Shown: one piece after another, positions 52,673 to 63,917 of the stretch
How positions within the stretch are numbered: position 1 is the first letter of the stretch
Layout of the letters: each line of letters opens with the position of its first letter
Source: Bolinopsis microptera
Taxonomy: Eukaryota > Ctenophora > Tentaculata > Lobata > Bolinopsidae
NCBI RefSeq assembly: GCF_026151205.1
Contig: NC_087075.1
Coordinates: forward strand, 7,646,858 to 7,710,857
Direction of reading: 5' to 3'
DNA: 64,000 bases
Made by a program: the position numbers and the translations under genes
Notes under the pieces: generated by a model
The model's database searches: none
Told to the model about the DNA's origin: nothing
The model's input: the letters and a program-made list of their open reading frames with translations, nothing else

Positions 52673-54001
52673 TACAGGGTGGGCCAAAAGTCAGTACCCA
52701 TACGTTGGCCTTAATAGCTCCGCCGTGTTTTATATTTGAGAGCTGTTGCTTTGCAGATGGCATACTGTACTTACTGGTTCGAGGATTCCGTCGTCAAAAT
52801 TTGAAAATTCGAATATTTTAGACCACGCCCGTTCAATATTAAAACACCTATATTGTTTTCTCTGAACATGCTGAACGCCTACATTTTTTAGAGACGGTAG
52901 ACTATTAAATGTTGCATATGATCTGAAAACATGAGGCAAAACGGATTAGAAATGACGAAGTTATCAAGCATTTTCTGTATCTCGTTAACAAAATTGACTG
53001 GGTGATTATGTGACACCGTGACACGACACCTTAATTGGACACCCTTAACCATTCCCATAATGTTTAACGGGCTAGTTACCGGGGGCACCTTATCACGTGA
53101 TTAGGTAAACCAATCACCTGATCACACGTAATGAATAAACTCGTTATGCTTCATATCTCGGTCATCTGAGAAGCTACAGTTCTAATTCTTTCAGGACAAT
53201 TCGAATGGCCAAACACAATTCAATAACATTTAGCTTGATCCGACTATCCAAACTATCAAATAAATGTGAAAATGAACCTCCATTTGAAAAAAATGAACGC
53301 GAATATTTTTCAAGTTGACAAATTCCTCGAACCAGTGGTGGTACTAAGTCATACCAGAAAGAAGTATTTAACTGACTTTTGCGGGGGGGGGGGGGGGGCA
53401 AAAGTCAGTACCCATACGTTGGGTCTTATACCACCGTCGTGTTTTATATTTGAGAGTTTTTGCTTTGCAACATATTGCAATATGTCATTTAATCAGAAAT
53501 ATAATCTGAAAATATGGTGCGAAACGGATTTAAATGACGAAGTTATCAAGCAATTTGTTTATCTCGTTAGCAAAATTGATTGGGTACTCAATGATTACCC
53601 AATTACGACACCGTAATTAAACTCTCTGCACGATTCCCATAATGCGGATCTAGCCTCAACCCAATCACCTGATCACACGTAATGAACAAACTCGTTAAAT
53701 GCTTCATATCGCGGTTGTCTGAAAAGCTAGAACTCTCATTTTTTCAGGACAAACGTACTTTAAATGGCCAAACACCATTCAATAAAATTTGGCTCGATCC
53801 AACTATCAAAACTATCAAATAAATGCGAAAATGAACCTTCATTTGAAAAAAATTAACATGAATATTTTTCGATTTGACAAATTCCTCGAACCAGTGGTGG
53901 TAGTAAGTTATACCAGAAAGAATTATTCCAATTGGGCACTCAGTGACTGAGCTATTAAGGCCAACGTATGAGTACTGACTTTTGCCCCCCCCCCCTCTGT
54001 A
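52673..54001. mobile_element. Tandem pair of mariner-like elements, unit B
   Basis: Same arrangement as 49478-50812; its end abuts copy C. Confidence 0.85.
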
Positions 54002-54005
54002 TTAT

Positions 54006-55046
54006 CTAGGGTCCTGGTACAGCGTGCATACTACGACGATGTTTGTCCAGATAATCTTTCCTATAGCACTTATATGAACAACTCTCACATTTGTACGGTT
54101 TTTCTCCAGTATGAATCATCAGATGGCGTTTAAGATGTTGGTTCTCAGTGAAAGACAATGAACATTCCTTGCACTTGTAAGGCTTCACTCCAGAATGAGT
54201 ACGCTCATGTCTGAAAAGATCACATTCTTTACTGAAGGATGCAGAACAATCTTCACATTTATGGGGTTTTTCTCCAGAGGGGCGCTTTTTCTTCATTGAA
54301 AATCGGGAATAATCCAAATCATATTTATAGATCTTTTCTCCTGTGTGGAGACGCTGATGCCGGACCAAAGTGCTTTTCGAAGTACATTCATAAGAACATT
54401 CCGAACAATTAAACATCAGTTTTTCTTGCATATGAATTTTCTGATGTTCAATCAGGCGATTTCTTAAAGGACCAGAATATGAACATTCCTTGCACCTGTA
54501 GGTTTTTGCAACAACCGGCAGCTTTTTGCATTTTTGCCGATGTTTGGCGTGGATTAGCATATGTTGGACAAGTGCACCTAGTTGAGATTGAGAACAAGTA
54601 AATGGACATTCAACACACTTGAATAACCAGTCTTCAGAAATTAAAAGACTTTTACTAGCCCCGTGGTGAGAAGCTAGATGCTTATAGAAGAGGTCACTGT
54701 CCGCATAAGAAAAATTACATTCCTCACACTTAAAAGCTGTCTTTGCAGGAGTTATTTGCGGATTACTCACTTCCTCTGGTGATTTTGAGGGTTTAGCCGG
54801 CTTATTTGCGTTACTGTCTAAATCCTCACTGATCACAATATCTTCATGATGTGTTTTGATATGTTCAATGAAATAACTTTCATAAAGAAAATGGGCTTCA
54901 CATTTTGGGCATATAAAACCATGCGATTTTCCAGTAGGTTCATCTTCCTCAGTTTTTATTTCCATTTTGATTGGTGAATCAGGGCCCTCATTCTTTACTT
55001 CGGCTGATTCGTTTAGAGTATTTTTACTCTGCATTGGCATAGCCAT
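54006..55046 (-). CDS. C2H2 zinc-finger protein, copy C (346 aa)
   Basis: Protein identical to copy B. From about 54966 toward the 5' end the nucleotide sequence switches to variants not found in A and B (TTCCATTTTGATTGG, ACTCTGCATTGG). The 5' flank beyond about 55055 is a different, shorter relative lacking the long A/B flank and the palindrome. This indicates a recombination junction inside the N-terminal coding region. Confidence 0.94.
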   Translation of the reverse strand: MAMPMQSKNTLNESAEVKNEGPDSPIKMEIKTEEDEPTGKSHGFICPKCEAHFLYESYFIEHIKTHHEDIVISEDLDSNANKPAKPSKSPEEVSNPQITPAKTAFKCEECNFSYADSDLFYKHLASHHGASKSLLISEDWLFKCVECPFTCSQSQLGALVQHMLIHAKHRQKCKKLPVVAKTYRCKECSYSGPLRNRLIEHQKIHMQEKLMFNCSECSYECTSKSTLVRHQRLHTGEKIYKYDLDYSRFSMKKKRPSGEKPHKCEDCSASFSKECDLFRHERTHSGVKPYKCKECSLSFTENQHLKRHLMIHTGEKPYKCESCSYKCYRKDYLDKHRRSMHAVPGP

Positions 55047-55059
55047 ATATCCTGTAAAT

Positions 55060-55665
55060 ATTGATGTAAAACTCTCACAATTTTAATGAAACTCATTGAT
55101 GGAAGAAAAATCATCAATCTGCAATTTTGAATAGGACTGACTATATTATTTAATATAATATATTATAAATATAATTATGGTATATAATAGGTAATTTTCA
55201 ACGTTTTTGTAAGTTGATTGTTATAAATTGATGGACTGTAGAATTATCAATAATTAATCATCATGATAGCGACACCAACAAAGTTAAAATTGAAGAATGA
55301 AACAGGTTTTTAAAAACTTAAAATAAATGTGATAAACAAATTCCATAAAAAACTTCCATTAATTTTTAGAAGAGATTTAAAAAAATGAATTATCCACCGC
55401 ATATTTTTTCATACCGGAGACAGTAGTTGCAAACATAAATTCTGATTGGTGAATCACCAGTCATTACTAAATGTAAGCCAGTAATAACATCTAGTTTGTT
55501 AACAGAGCATCATTCATATCCAAACATCTAATACTGGAATATTAGTTCTTCGGTTTCAATCTTATCAAAACGGTCGTGTCAGTAATCTGTATTAAACAGA
55601 ATACTGACTACACAGTACACAGTTATATTTCTGAGGGAGTGTCAGATTGTTGAAATTTACATAAT
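55060..55665. other. Diverged 5' flank of copy C and 3' flank of the next gene
   Basis: Fragments of the paralogous flank (ATTGATGGACTGTAGAATTA and others) occur, but there is no ORF and no palindrome. Confidence 0.6.
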
Positions 55666-55670
55666 ATTAT

Positions 55671-56408
55671 CTAGGGTCCTGTTGCAGCGTGCATACTACG
55701 ACGATGTCTGTCCAGACAATCTTTCCTATAGCACTTATATGGACAGTTGACACATTTATACGGTTTTTCTCCAGTATGAATCATCAGATGACGTTTAAGA
55801 TTATGTCTCTGAGTGAAAGACAACGAACATTCCTTGCACTTGTTTGGCTTCACTCCAGAATGAGTCCTCTCGTGTGAGACAAGATTATATTTCTGAGCAA
55901 AATTTAGGGAGCATGTTTTACATTTATATGGTTTATGTGTAGTGTGGGTCCTCTGATGTCTATTAAGATTAGATTTCCCAGTAAATGATAAGGAGCATTG
56001 TTTGCATTTGAAAAGCTTTTCGCCATGCTGAATACACCGATGACGTATAAGATAAGCATTTGAAGAACAAGCATACACACACTTTAAGCATTTAAAAGGT
56101 TTCTCCCGACTGTGGATCAGTAAATGTCGTAGAAGGTTTCCTTTCCGGAAAAATGTGAGGGAGCAAACATCACATTGAAATTGCTTTTCTTGCAGAACTG
56201 TCTTTAAATCGCTTCTATGTTTTGAAGACACATTCCCATGATGATCTTTGATATGTTCAAAGAATAAAACCTCACACAAAAAATGGGCTTCACATCTGGG
56301 ACAAATCAAACCCACTGATTTCCAATTATATTCCTCCTGTTCTGTTTTTGTTTCCATATTGATCGGATTTAAAACAGCAACGTAGAGCTGTTTACTTCGT
56401 AGAATCAT
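55671..56408 (-). CDS. C2H2 zinc-finger protein, seven fingers (245 aa)
   Basis: A single-exon relative of the tandem copies. The N-terminus MILRSKQLYVAVLNP is followed by INMETKTEQEEY (the counterpart of IKMEIKTEE), then seven fingers: LICPRCEAHF, FQCDVCSLTF, FKCLKCVYAC, FKCKQCSLSF, YKCKTCSLNF, NKCKECSLSF and YKCVNCPYKC. The C-terminal RRSMHAATGP is the same as in copy A. It lacks the second to fifth fingers of the long form, so it is an independent paralogue rather than a recent copy. Confidence 0.92.
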   Translation of the reverse strand: MILRSKQLYVAVLNPINMETKTEQEEYNWKSVGLICPRCEAHFLCEVLFFEHIKDHHGNVSSKHRSDLKTVLQEKQFQCDVCSLTFFRKGNLLRHLLIHSREKPFKCLKCVYACSSNAYLIRHRCIQHGEKLFKCKQCSLSFTGKSNLNRHQRTHTTHKPYKCKTCSLNFAQKYNLVSHERTHSGVKPNKCKECSLSFTQRHNLKRHLMIHTGEKPYKCVNCPYKCYRKDCLDRHRRSMHAATGP

Positions 56409-56409
56409 G

Positions 56410-56860
56410 GCTAACCTGCAAACAATTTGTAAGCGTACAAATTCTTACTAACTTACATTATACTGATAAACTGAGTGTAGCAGCATCAGCAGGATATATA
56501 GATATAATATTGAACTCACAATTAAATTCATTTATATATTAAGTTTATAAGCGTTGTTATCTTTTGTTGAAGGATAATTGACTATAATTCTATATCAAAG
56601 GATATCAAACATAAGTTTTAAAAACTTAATGTTTTCTTAAATCAATCAAATCTATGAACAGCACCTTCTCCATGCAGTAAAACGAATTGAAAACAATTTA
56701 AAACGATTATCATTTATTTTAGACTAATTAAATGAAGATAGAAAATGGTACTGAGCTTAAAGTTACACAATGTTCAAGTGCCAATAAAAGTTGACTCATT
56801 GAGTCCTAGTGCACAAGAAAAGTAAAAAATCGTTATTCAATAGCTAAATAGCGATAAAAG
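56410..56860. other. Short intergenic region, nothing recognised
   Basis: AT-rich, no repeat or ORF of note. Confidence 0.5.
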
Positions 56861-56862
56861 AC

Positions 56863-58515
56863 TTAAAATAATGTTTTTTTCGAAGCATCAACCCTGTATA
56901 ATACCTTAAATCTACTAAGAGGTCCATTACCAGGTACATCAATCTGGTCAATCCCGCACAACCAAGAAATAGGGTGCAAATAGTGTTGTTCATTGATAAC
57001 TAGATCAACATACATGTGCATATCTTCTGCTCGGATCTCATCATGAAGGTGTACTGGTTCGTTCAAGTAATCTTCTTTGTCAGTACACAATGTCACGGTT
57101 CTCAATCCAATCTCACTCTGGACGGTTTTAAGAATAAAGCCACAGCCAGGTAAGATACACGATATGGTTGATGGGTGCCTAAATAGGAACCTTAGCTTAG
57201 CTTCTTTTGATAAGAGAGAACGTGGCTTACTACACGTGTCCATACAATCAATGATAACATACGAGCAATTATTTTCCGTAGCCGAGCAGAATGTTGACCT
57301 GTCAAACAAGTTTAGCGTATACCCTGCAATTTTGATTTGAAACTTCGCATGACTTCCTAGAAATACTGGTGGCAAAAGAGGCCAGCCGCGTTTTTCTGTC
57401 ATGCCTGTTATCATATCTGCCAACAATGACATATCATCAGTGCATCTCAGCCCATTATTATACCCATTATAATACCCATTATAAGATCGATAAAATGTCC
57501 ATGTCACAATAGCTTCTAATACCATTAATAAGCCAGTAACTTTCTTTGACTCAGACAACCAATCCAGTAGCTCCTTAAATGTGATTCTCCCATCCAGATC
57601 ATGATACAGGTTGGGTATAATGTTACTTCTAGCTGGTAGCGCTAATGTTGAGGTAACTCCACTCACTTCAGTTCTCTTTCTCTTGATAGATTCTTTTGGT
57701 TCGAGGGACATCTTCCTCGTAGATTTCCGGTGAAGTTGTAATGTCCATTTCATATTGTCTCTCGAGTCCGAGAGCCCCTCCAATACATCAAACAATTGAT
57801 CAAAAAGGACCCTGTTCGACCTTTTACATAGATTTAGGTTACAATTCTCCAGTAGATATTGTACAGAAGACACAGGAAGTACCGATCCCTGGACTTTCAG
57901 CGACTCTGACAGCTGATTAGTCAAAGTTTGGACAACATAGTTAACTTCAGTACCAGCTAGTTCTATCACCATGTCTAGCTTCTGTGTGGACAGTCTGTCT
58001 GCATTCTCCAAATACTTTTCTATAAACTGCTGCTTCCATTTCAATATTTCAATCCTTTTGAAGGTCACAAGGAGATAATCTTTTGATTTCATGTTCTCAA
58101 AAACAAATGCTGCCTCTTCAAAGAGATAGAGTAGTTCTGTAAAAGACGGTGTCTTGATCGAGTCAGCTACTTTGGTGAAATACTGGGAACATTTTTCAGC
58201 AAACCAAGACATTTCAAAAACATTTGCAATCTTGTTGATGTCCCTAAATATTTCCCGGTTAATTCCCTCAACTGTTCCAGAATAAGCAGCATCGACGAAC
58301 AGCTGAACAGCAGCTTCACTGAACTCCAACATGTCCACACTGGTCATGTGAAGTGTGGTTGTCATGTGATCGATTACAGGGCTGTTGAAGGAGAGGATCA
58401 CCGAACTGGCACCCACCTCACCTCCCTCACTTGTGTTTAGTTTAATGTTGGAGTGTGTTGGAGATCCTTTCAGATGTCTTCCAAAATCCATTGGTACAGC
58501 AACTTTGGGGGCCAT
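56863..58515 (-). CDS. BTB/POZ-domain protein (550 aa)
   Basis: Single exon. Residues about 10-110 form a divergent BTB fold: SNIKL, then GASSVILSFNSPVIDHM (H.A.L...SPVF-type), EFSEAAVQLFVDAAYSGTVEG (the F..FL.Y.YTG block) and INKIANVFEMSWFAEKCSQYF. A helical BACK-like region follows (FLxFEEAAFVFENM, LSTQKLDMVIEL, VQYLLENCNLN), then a basic RKRTEV stretch, and a C-terminal part with no clear family, containing a Tyr/Asn/Gly stretch. Such proteins often act as adaptors for Cullin-3 ubiquitin ligases; no Kelch repeats are seen here, so the substrate part is unknown. It sits between zinc-finger paralogues. Confidence 0.85.
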   Translation of the reverse strand: MAPKVAVPMDFGRHLKGSPTHSNIKLNTSEGGEVGASSVILSFNSPVIDHMTTTLHMTSVDMLEFSEAAVQLFVDAAYSGTVEGINREIFRDINKIANVFEMSWFAEKCSQYFTKVADSIKTPSFTELLYLFEEAAFVFENMKSKDYLLVTFKRIEILKWKQQFIEKYLENADRLSTQKLDMVIELAGTEVNYVVQTLTNQLSESLKVQGSVLPVSSVQYLLENCNLNLCKRSNRVLFDQLFDVLEGLSDSRDNMKWTLQLHRKSTRKMSLEPKESIKRKRTEVSGVTSTLALPARSNIIPNLYHDLDGRITFKELLDWLSESKKVTGLLMVLEAIVTWTFYRSYNGYYNGYNNGLRCTDDMSLLADMITGMTEKRGWPLLPPVFLGSHAKFQIKIAGYTLNLFDRSTFCSATENNCSYVIIDCMDTCSKPRSLLSKEAKLRFLFRHPSTISCILPGCGFILKTVQSEIGLRTVTLCTDKEDYLNEPVHLHDEIRAEDMHMYVDLVINEQHYLHPISWLCGIDQIDVPGNGPLSRFKVLYRVDASKKTLF

Positions 58516-58529
58516 AATAATATGCTCTC

Positions 58530-59070
58530 CCTGAAGATATTTTATAAGTTATTTTACTTTTATAAGTTAAGGAAGATATACTAATTTAAAATCTTGAAAA
58601 TGCACTTAAATGTATTTTTTTTCCAAAACAGGAGGTCAGTTGCCTTTCTGCCAAAAACCAAGTTTATTATCAATCTGAGATTTGCAAATAGTTATATAAA
58701 TCATTTCCTTGATATCCACGCCAACAAAGTTAAAATTGAACAATGAAACAAGTCATTCACACAATAAAAGTTAAAATAAATCTGGTAAAAATCTGCTGAA
58801 ATTAACTCAATAACCATATAAATAAAAATAAGGTGTTTTTTTATCAAAGTTTAATTCGTTTACTGAAACATTCCATTAATTTTTAGAAGAGATTCAATAA
58901 AATGAATGATCCACCACATATTATTGTACCATACCGGAAACAGTAGTTGCAAACATAAATTCTGATTGTCGTATTCTGCGTAGTCAGTTCTTAGTATTAA
59001 ACAGATTACTGACTACACAGTTATATTTCTGATAGGAATGACAGATTCGTTGAAATTTACATAATATATT
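58530..59070. other. Intergenic, with fragments of the zinc-finger flank repeat
   Basis: The stretch ATTTCTGATAGGAATGACAG before the next gene matches the 3' flank of copy A. Confidence 0.6.
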
Positions 59071-59072
59071 AT

Positions 59073-60037
59073 CTAGGGTCCTGTTGCAGCGTGCATACTA
59101 CGACGATGGTTGTCCAGATAATCTTTCCTATAGCACTTATATGAACAACTCTCACATTTGTACGGTTTTTCTCCAGTATGAATCATCAGATGGCGTTTAA
59201 GATGTTGGTTCTCAGTGAAAGACAATGAGCATTCATCGCACTTGTACGGCTTCACTCCAGAATGAGTCATCTGATGTCTGAAAAGATGTGACTTGGTTCC
59301 GAAGGATGCAGGACAATCACCACATTTATGTGGTTTTTCTCCTAACTCTAAGAGGCGCTTTTTCTTCATTGAAAATTGGGAATAATCCAAATCATATTCA
59401 TAGATCTTTTCTCCTGTGTGGAGACGCTGATGCCGGACCAAAGTGCTTTTTGAAGTACATTCATAAGAACACTCCAAACACATTAACATTTTTTCCCGTG
59501 TGTGAATTTTCTGATGATCAATCAGGCTATTTCTTAAAGGACCAGAATATGAACATTCCTTGCAAGTTTGTAGGTTTTTGCAGAGTGCATTAGGCGGCGA
59601 TGTTTGACAAGACCAGTTTTGGAAGAACACTCACATGAACACTCAGCACACTCGAAGGACTTCTCTTCAGCAGGAGTGAAACGACTTATACTCGCATCAT
59701 GGTGAGCAACGAAATTCTTATGAACAATCATGCAGGAAGAATGATCCTCCTTTGCAAGAATTGTTTGCAGCTTCATCACTTCTTCTGTTAGTTTTGACAG
59801 GTAAGCCGGCTTATTTGCAAAAGAGTTCAAACCCTTACTGATTATATCATTATGATTTTTTTCGATATGTTCAATGAGACAACTTTCATAAAGAAAATGG
59901 GCTTCACATTTTGGACATATGAAATCATGCGATTTTCCAGTAGGTTGTTCTTCCTCAGTTTTCATTTCCATTACGATCGGCGGATCAGGGCCCGTATTCA
60001 TTACTCCGTTAAGTGAATTTGAACTCTGCATTGGCAT
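59073..60037 (-). pseudogene. Frameshifted zinc-finger paralogue F
   Basis: Two overlapping frames together cover the family protein: 60037 to about 59575 (MPMQSSNSLNG ... FICPKCEAHFLYES ... FECAECSCECSSKTGLVKH), then 59630-59073 (CKECSYSG through RRSMHAATGP). The break is at about 59573, where the intact copies read KTYRCKECS and this copy has two extra bases (KTYKLARNV). The later fingers remain intact, so loss is recent or a second start is used. Confidence 0.88.
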
Positions 60038-60281
60038 ATCAGCATATCCTGCAAAAAGTCATGTAAAACTCTCACTGTATTAACTGTGCGAAAAGAAAAC
60101 ACTGAAAAGTAAAAAATTTCCATATTTATCAGTTTATAATGAGTTTTAAGAATCACAGAATAAAATTTGAACCGAATAAATCTTCCCAGATTATATTCCT
60201 TTTTTTTAATTTAAATTGAATTAACTTCAAGGCTCATCAAACGTTTCTTTCACCAGCAGTTATTGCAGCACCATAATACTA

Positions 60282-60586
60282 GGCTTTGCGTTCGTAATTA
60301 TTCACAGGACATTAGTATATATATATCAATATAATTGTGGGTGGCGTCGTCTGCTGACAGTGCTCAATCGGCAGGCCGAGAGCTAGATACAAATTGAAAC
60401 GACCGGTTGAGTCAGACAAATGTTTCAATCATGATACAAAACCATGATATCACCAGTTGTTACTGATGATATCATGGTTTTGTATCATGATTGAAACATT
60501 TGTTTGACTCAACCGGTCGTTTCAATTTGTATATACTAATATTATATATACTATTATGTCCTGTGAATAATTACGAATGCAAAGCC
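60282..60586. repeat. Long inverted repeat of about 305 bp
   Basis: Inner arms 60388-60452 and 60467-60531 pair at 64 of 65 positions around a 14-base loop. Outer arms (GGCTTTGCGTTCGTAATTAT at the left, ATAATTACGAATGCAAAGCC-like at the right) also pair, with a left-side insertion of about 50 bases. Confidence 0.94.
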
Positions 60587-60589
60587 AAA

Positions 60590-61155
60590 CCAAGTTATTA
60601 CACATTTTTGATCGGCCAGTATTTCATTATGCAACTTTTATTATTTATAAAGAAAACATGAGCTCTTGAATAAAGAATTAATGTTGAAATCATTAAATTA
60701 TAATGAGTTTAATTGTAAGCACAGGCACACAAGTGTTATAAATATCTGAGTTCAACTTTAATGTTCAACAAAATTAGTCAGCTACTATACGTCTAATTCT
60801 ATAAATTCTAATTATAAATCTAATGAATCTAATAATTATTATAATCTAAGTCCTAGCAGAAAACTTAAATTAAAAATCAAAACATGTTTTCATCAAAAGA
60901 AAAGAAAATGAAATTGTATACCTACAACTAAATATATTTTATAATGTTAAGGGATGATTCAAATTATTTTTCAGCGACGTTTAAAGTGTATTTTAATACA
61001 ATGGCTAAGTATTCACTGTCGCCCCGAAAATCCTACCCCAAAATCGAGCTAAGATTGGGGTGAAGGTATTAGGTTCAGTTCTAAGGGACATTAGCAGAGG
61101 GCTACAAGTTTACCTAATCCAGAAAATGTTAAAATGATTGTTATTATGTCCGGGC
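60590..61155. other. AT-rich intergenic, nothing recognised
   Basis: No supported ORF or repeat. Confidence 0.5.
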
Positions 61156-61160
61156 AATAA

Positions 61161-61343
61161 GGGGTCGTTTACATATTATTACGTAATCATTTTTTTGGAA
61201 CATTTTTACCCCCCCCCCCTCCCCTCCGTAATCAGTTTTACACATAGCTATTGTGTCAAAATTACACTAGCGTAATCATTCGGAAACCCCCCCCCCCCCC
61301 CCCCCCCTCTCAGCTGATTACGTAATATTATGTGAACGACCCC
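61161..61343. mobile_element. MITE of the GGGGTCGTTCACATATTACG family, copy 4
   Basis: Closest to copy 1 (shares CCGTAATCAGTTTTA and TAGCTATTGTGTCAAAATTA), with poly-C tracts of about 9 and 22 bases. Confidence 0.88.
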
Positions 61344-61543
61344 AAATACTAATAGTGAGTGCTTGGTGGGCAGGGTGACGTGAAGCATTTGTGTGTGAGA
61401 ACTAGCGCAAGTAATTTGTTATGAGAGAAACATATTTAATCATAATTACTAACAATTAATATCAAAATTATAAACTGATGTAAACCAATATGAAGCTGCA
61501 GATAAATTATAAATGGTGCAAAGAATAACTAGCAATACCTAAC

Positions 61544-61640
61544 TATATCTAACAATACCTAACAATATCTAACAATATCTAACAATACCTAACAATATCT
61601 AACAATATCTAACAACAGCTAACAATATTTAACAATAACC
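61544..61640. repeat. 10-bp tandem repeat (AACAATATCT/AACAATACCT)
   Basis: About ten copies just past the 3' end of the dehydrogenase gene. Confidence 0.92.
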
Positions 61641-61746
61641 TAGCATAATACAAATACTCATAAATTGATAAAATTTGATTGTAAAATTCTAACTCTAACT
61701 CTAAAGATAATAACTATTTGTTATTCTCATTCCACTATCTAGCTAA

Positions 61747-63917
61747 TCAACAGAAGTATCCAGCCGGTATCTCCGCTTTGTCCCACACTAGCCCTACAGA
61801 GACCCCCTCTCTAGCAGACTTCTCAGCAGCATCAGCTATCTTAGATACAGCACTGGAGTGTAAGTACGTGATGGGTAACTCTCTAGTTCCGTTCACTACA
61901 TCTGGAGTAATTAGTAATTAGTAATTGTTAATTAGTGACTAGTAATTAGTAGTAATTATTAATCAGTAATTATTGCAACTTAGTAATTCATAATTGGTAA
62001 TTAATAAACGATCTTACCAACAAAATGGTCCATTTCAGCAGCGTAACTCTCTTCGTACCTGCGCGCGCAATAGAACACAGTTAGCATTATTAATAGCAAT
62101 ACAGCCGAAGAGTTAAATGCAGAATCATGCATACATAGTGAGTTAAAAGTGGAAACCAAATAAAAAGCATTTTCTCACCTAGAAGGAAAAGAGTGGTATA
62201 TAGGAACAGAACTAGACCCACTACTGGTACTGTAAACTGCCGTGTTAGGTTTACCATTGTTAGCTTCATACATTGCCTTCATACCAAACACTTCTAGGCG
62301 CTGGTCGTAACCGTACGCAGCAAATCTGTTGACGTTTATTATTCCTAGCGTTCCTGAGAGTAATTAGTAATTATGAATTAGTAATTATACTTGAGATGTG
62401 TTCAGTAGGAATGTAAGGGCGTGCCAATGCCAACTTATTACTAATTACTAATTACTAATTTTACAGCTGTAATATGGAAAACTGACCAGAGGGGTATGTA
62501 AGGGTTGTGACAACGTTATCATAGTCACCAATCTCAGCTATTTCTGGAATCTGTGCATTGGCGATCGTGTGGACCTGCAATTAAGTTGGTCACCGAAGAA
62601 AAATTCTGTAAAAAAATGTCACATTTTGTTTTAATTTTTCAAAGCCTTCTTCGGAAATCTGACAGACTGCAGTACCTTAAACGTGTCTTCTGGAAATATC
62701 ATAATATTTGAACCTGGAATGAACAGAAATGGGAAAACATGATTTTCCACTTGTAATGCTTTCTCTGGGATGCTTTCTCCGGCAAGAATCAAACTTCAAG
62801 TACCTCAATAACTGTGTCTCATACCATCTTTACTAACCTGAACTGGCAGCTCTCCAAGTACCCAAGACTGCATGTCTATGTCATGAACCATACAATCGTG
62901 AAATATTCCTCCTGATATCTTGAGATAGTCAAGAGAGGGTAGCGGGCTGTCACGTGATATACTCTTTATTATCTGGATGTGCCCTGCTTCTCCTGAAACA
63001 TTATCGATATAATATTATGAAACTCATTGAACTTTAACCAGTCAGCTTTACAGATCTAGGTATCTAATGAAAAGTCATTCCTAGTTAATGTTCCTTTGAA
63101 TTGGCAAGCAGCCAACACAGATCATATATAATGTTCTAGAATATCACAAATACCTAAGAAGCAATGTTACATACCTCGTCTAACCCTGGTCTGAATATCA
63201 GCAAAAGTAGGATCGTATCTCCTCTGAAACCCACAGAAAAGAGGTTTACCCACTCTCTCAGCTGTCATGTAACAAGTTCTAGTGTCCTCTGGAGTTTCAC
63301 CTATTGGTTTCTCGCTGAATACTGCCTTCCCTGAAGACAATAAATAAACATGACAAGAGTTTAGTGGGGAGATAATATAGTTGATTTATATAATATAGAT
63401 TATTTATTGTTTACTGTAGATTAACTTTATTTTTATATCTACTAAGTGTGAAGGATCAACCATAAGTTATTGATATTGTTGAATTTATTTAATGATAAGT
63501 TGATATAATAAATGTTTGTAATATCCTATTGAGGCACATGCCACCCCATCGCGGGTTTACTACAGCTATACATGTTATGGGAGTCGGTTCTCTAGAAACA
63601 TTTATAACCAACAAATTGCATGTTGTTGAACTTGCATATTTTAGCTACATAAATGTTAAGTCAAGGTGATTCTCTAACCACATTATAATAATAATGTAAC
63701 ATGAGACATCTTTATTCTGTGTTAATTTTATTAAATCTAATCAGTTCCTGAGCGTATACAATCACTCAAGAGAAAACACAAAATTCGAGACAAAAAACAA
63801 AAAATTCTAATCCAACGAATGTTAAGACAACAAGAAGAATCAACAGTTAAGATTATCTCACCAGCAACCTTACTAAGTTGACTGTTGAGTGTATCCCACA
63901 ACCAAGTACGTACCTTC
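61747..63917 (-). CDS. Inositol 2-dehydrogenase-like protein (Gfo/Idh/MocA family), 3' seven exons
   Basis: Exons (5' to 3' on the minus strand): 63862-63917, 63175-63330, 62838-62992, 62487-62574, 62179-62353, 62018-62058, 61747-61901. All junctions are AG/GT with agreeing phases, and the visible part encodes about 274 residues. Landmarks: GKAVFSEKPIG, with the EKP catalytic lysine motif; GFQRRYDPTF; SGGIFHDCMVHDIDM, with the His/Asp catalytic motif (D...H.) of the family; GTLGIINVNRFAAYGYDQR; and the C-terminal helix AVSKIADAAEKSAREG. Members oxidise myo-inositol or related sugars with NAD(P). The N-terminal Rossmann GxGxxG part lies beyond 64000. The first exon listed is the least certain; the rest fit closely. 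Confidence 0.9.

Larger units (their letters stand above)
50811..53999. repeat. Tandem duplication unit B (3,189 bp)
   Basis: Nearly identical to unit A; the main length difference is in the poly-G tract (about 15 instead of 22) and the terminal poly-C tract. Confidence 0.97.
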
